Positions 18,158 to 18,371 of a stretch of 18,371 nt of DNA are shown piece by piece; positions within the stretch are counted from its first letter, which is position 1, and every line of letters starts with the position of its first letter. Origin of the DNA: Cyclostephanos tholiformis. Lineage: Eukaryota > Bacillariophyta > Thalassiosirophyceae > Thalassiosirales > Thalassiosiraceae. The notes beneath the pieces are model-generated. The model was not told the DNA's origin, made no database searches, and saw nothing but the letters and a program-made list of their open reading frames with translations. The stretch lies in assembly GCA_036939975.1 (NCBI GenBank), contig JALLPB010000393.1, forward strand, positions 1 through 18,371, in the 5' to 3' direction. The position numbers and the translations under genes were made by a program.

Positions 18158-18371
18158 TCAATATGCACGGAGGAACTCCTCCGGCCTACGCCAGAAATGC
18201 TCATCAATTGGAGCTGAAGATCTCATGTCTTCCTCTAAGGTCGTAGGTCTTTATGGTAGTATGTAAATGCCTCTCCGACAGATGTCATTCGGAGAGGGCA
18301 GGATATTGATGGCTCCCCTGAATTCCCTCTTTCTTGCTCTGTAGCCTTGTATGATGTCTACAGGAAAATTC
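18158..18371 (-). pseudogene. 3' end of a converging mobile-element frame with an internal TAA
   Basis: Reading minus from the right edge at 18370, one frame gives NFPVDIIQGYRARKREFRGA, then INILPSPNDICRRGIYILP, a TAA at 18253-18251, and continues in the same frame as RPTTLEEDMRSSAPIDEHFW and RRPEEFLRAY before a TGA at 18160-18158. Composition on both sides of the TAA looks coding, which suggests a single nonsense change in an older gene. It ends 119 bases from the stop of the Myb-like pseudogene, tail to tail, the same layout as the intact element at the left of the window, so it may be a transposase C terminus. No catalytic motif is inside the window to confirm that. Confidence 0.4.

Overview
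This window looks like nuclear DNA of a diatom or close stramenopile relative. The signs are short GT-AG introns of 65-190 bp, proteins full of Ser, Asp and Lys/Ser/Thr tracts, a secreted 2-oxoglutarate oxygenase with an SKSS/TSSP linker, and a signal peptide cleaved at an AHA|F site resembling the diatom plastid 'ASAFAP' motif. There are no bacterial operons, rRNAs, recognisable tRNAs or CRISPR arrays. The taxon is an inference.

Layout. (1) 1-3450: a PIF/Harbinger-type DNA transposon. An apparently intact transposase, cut by the left window edge, runs on +. Tail to tail with it on -, 59 bp away, is a zinc-ribbon companion protein. (2) 3449-4725, +: a three-exon secreted 2OG-Fe(II) (prolyl-4-hydroxylase-like) oxygenase. 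(3) 4726-5900: mostly unassigned DNA, with a possible short spliced frame on - at 5322-5670. (4) 5909-9407, -: a five-exon RNase II/R (RNB) family exoribonuclease; I rebuilt its splice junctions by hand and the total closes in frame at 1003 aa. (5) 9760-11031, +: a SET-domain methyltransferase-like protein, head to head with the RNB gene across about 350 bp. (6) 11860-15618, -: a 1252-aa protein with two three-unit TPR blocks, resembling SGT/STI1-type co-chaperones. (7) 15619-16485: upstream DNA with one ambiguous base. (8) 16496-16989: an AT-rich array of a 12-bp palindrome at about 22-bp spacing. (9) 17066-18371: decayed mobile-element genes, namely a broken Myb/SANT-like frame on + and a converging frame on - with an internal stop, running off the right edge.

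How the genes relate. The host genes look like independent single-copy eukaryotic genes. The RNB/SET pair probably shares a bidirectional promoter, and both proteins start with a hydrophobic presequence, so shared organelle targeting is possible. The two edges are mobile-element territory with the same tail-to-tail layout, one side apparently intact and the other decayed. Trinucleotide (TCG/GAC-type) repeats dominate 8.3-10.5 kb and keep several antisense frames open that are probably not genes.
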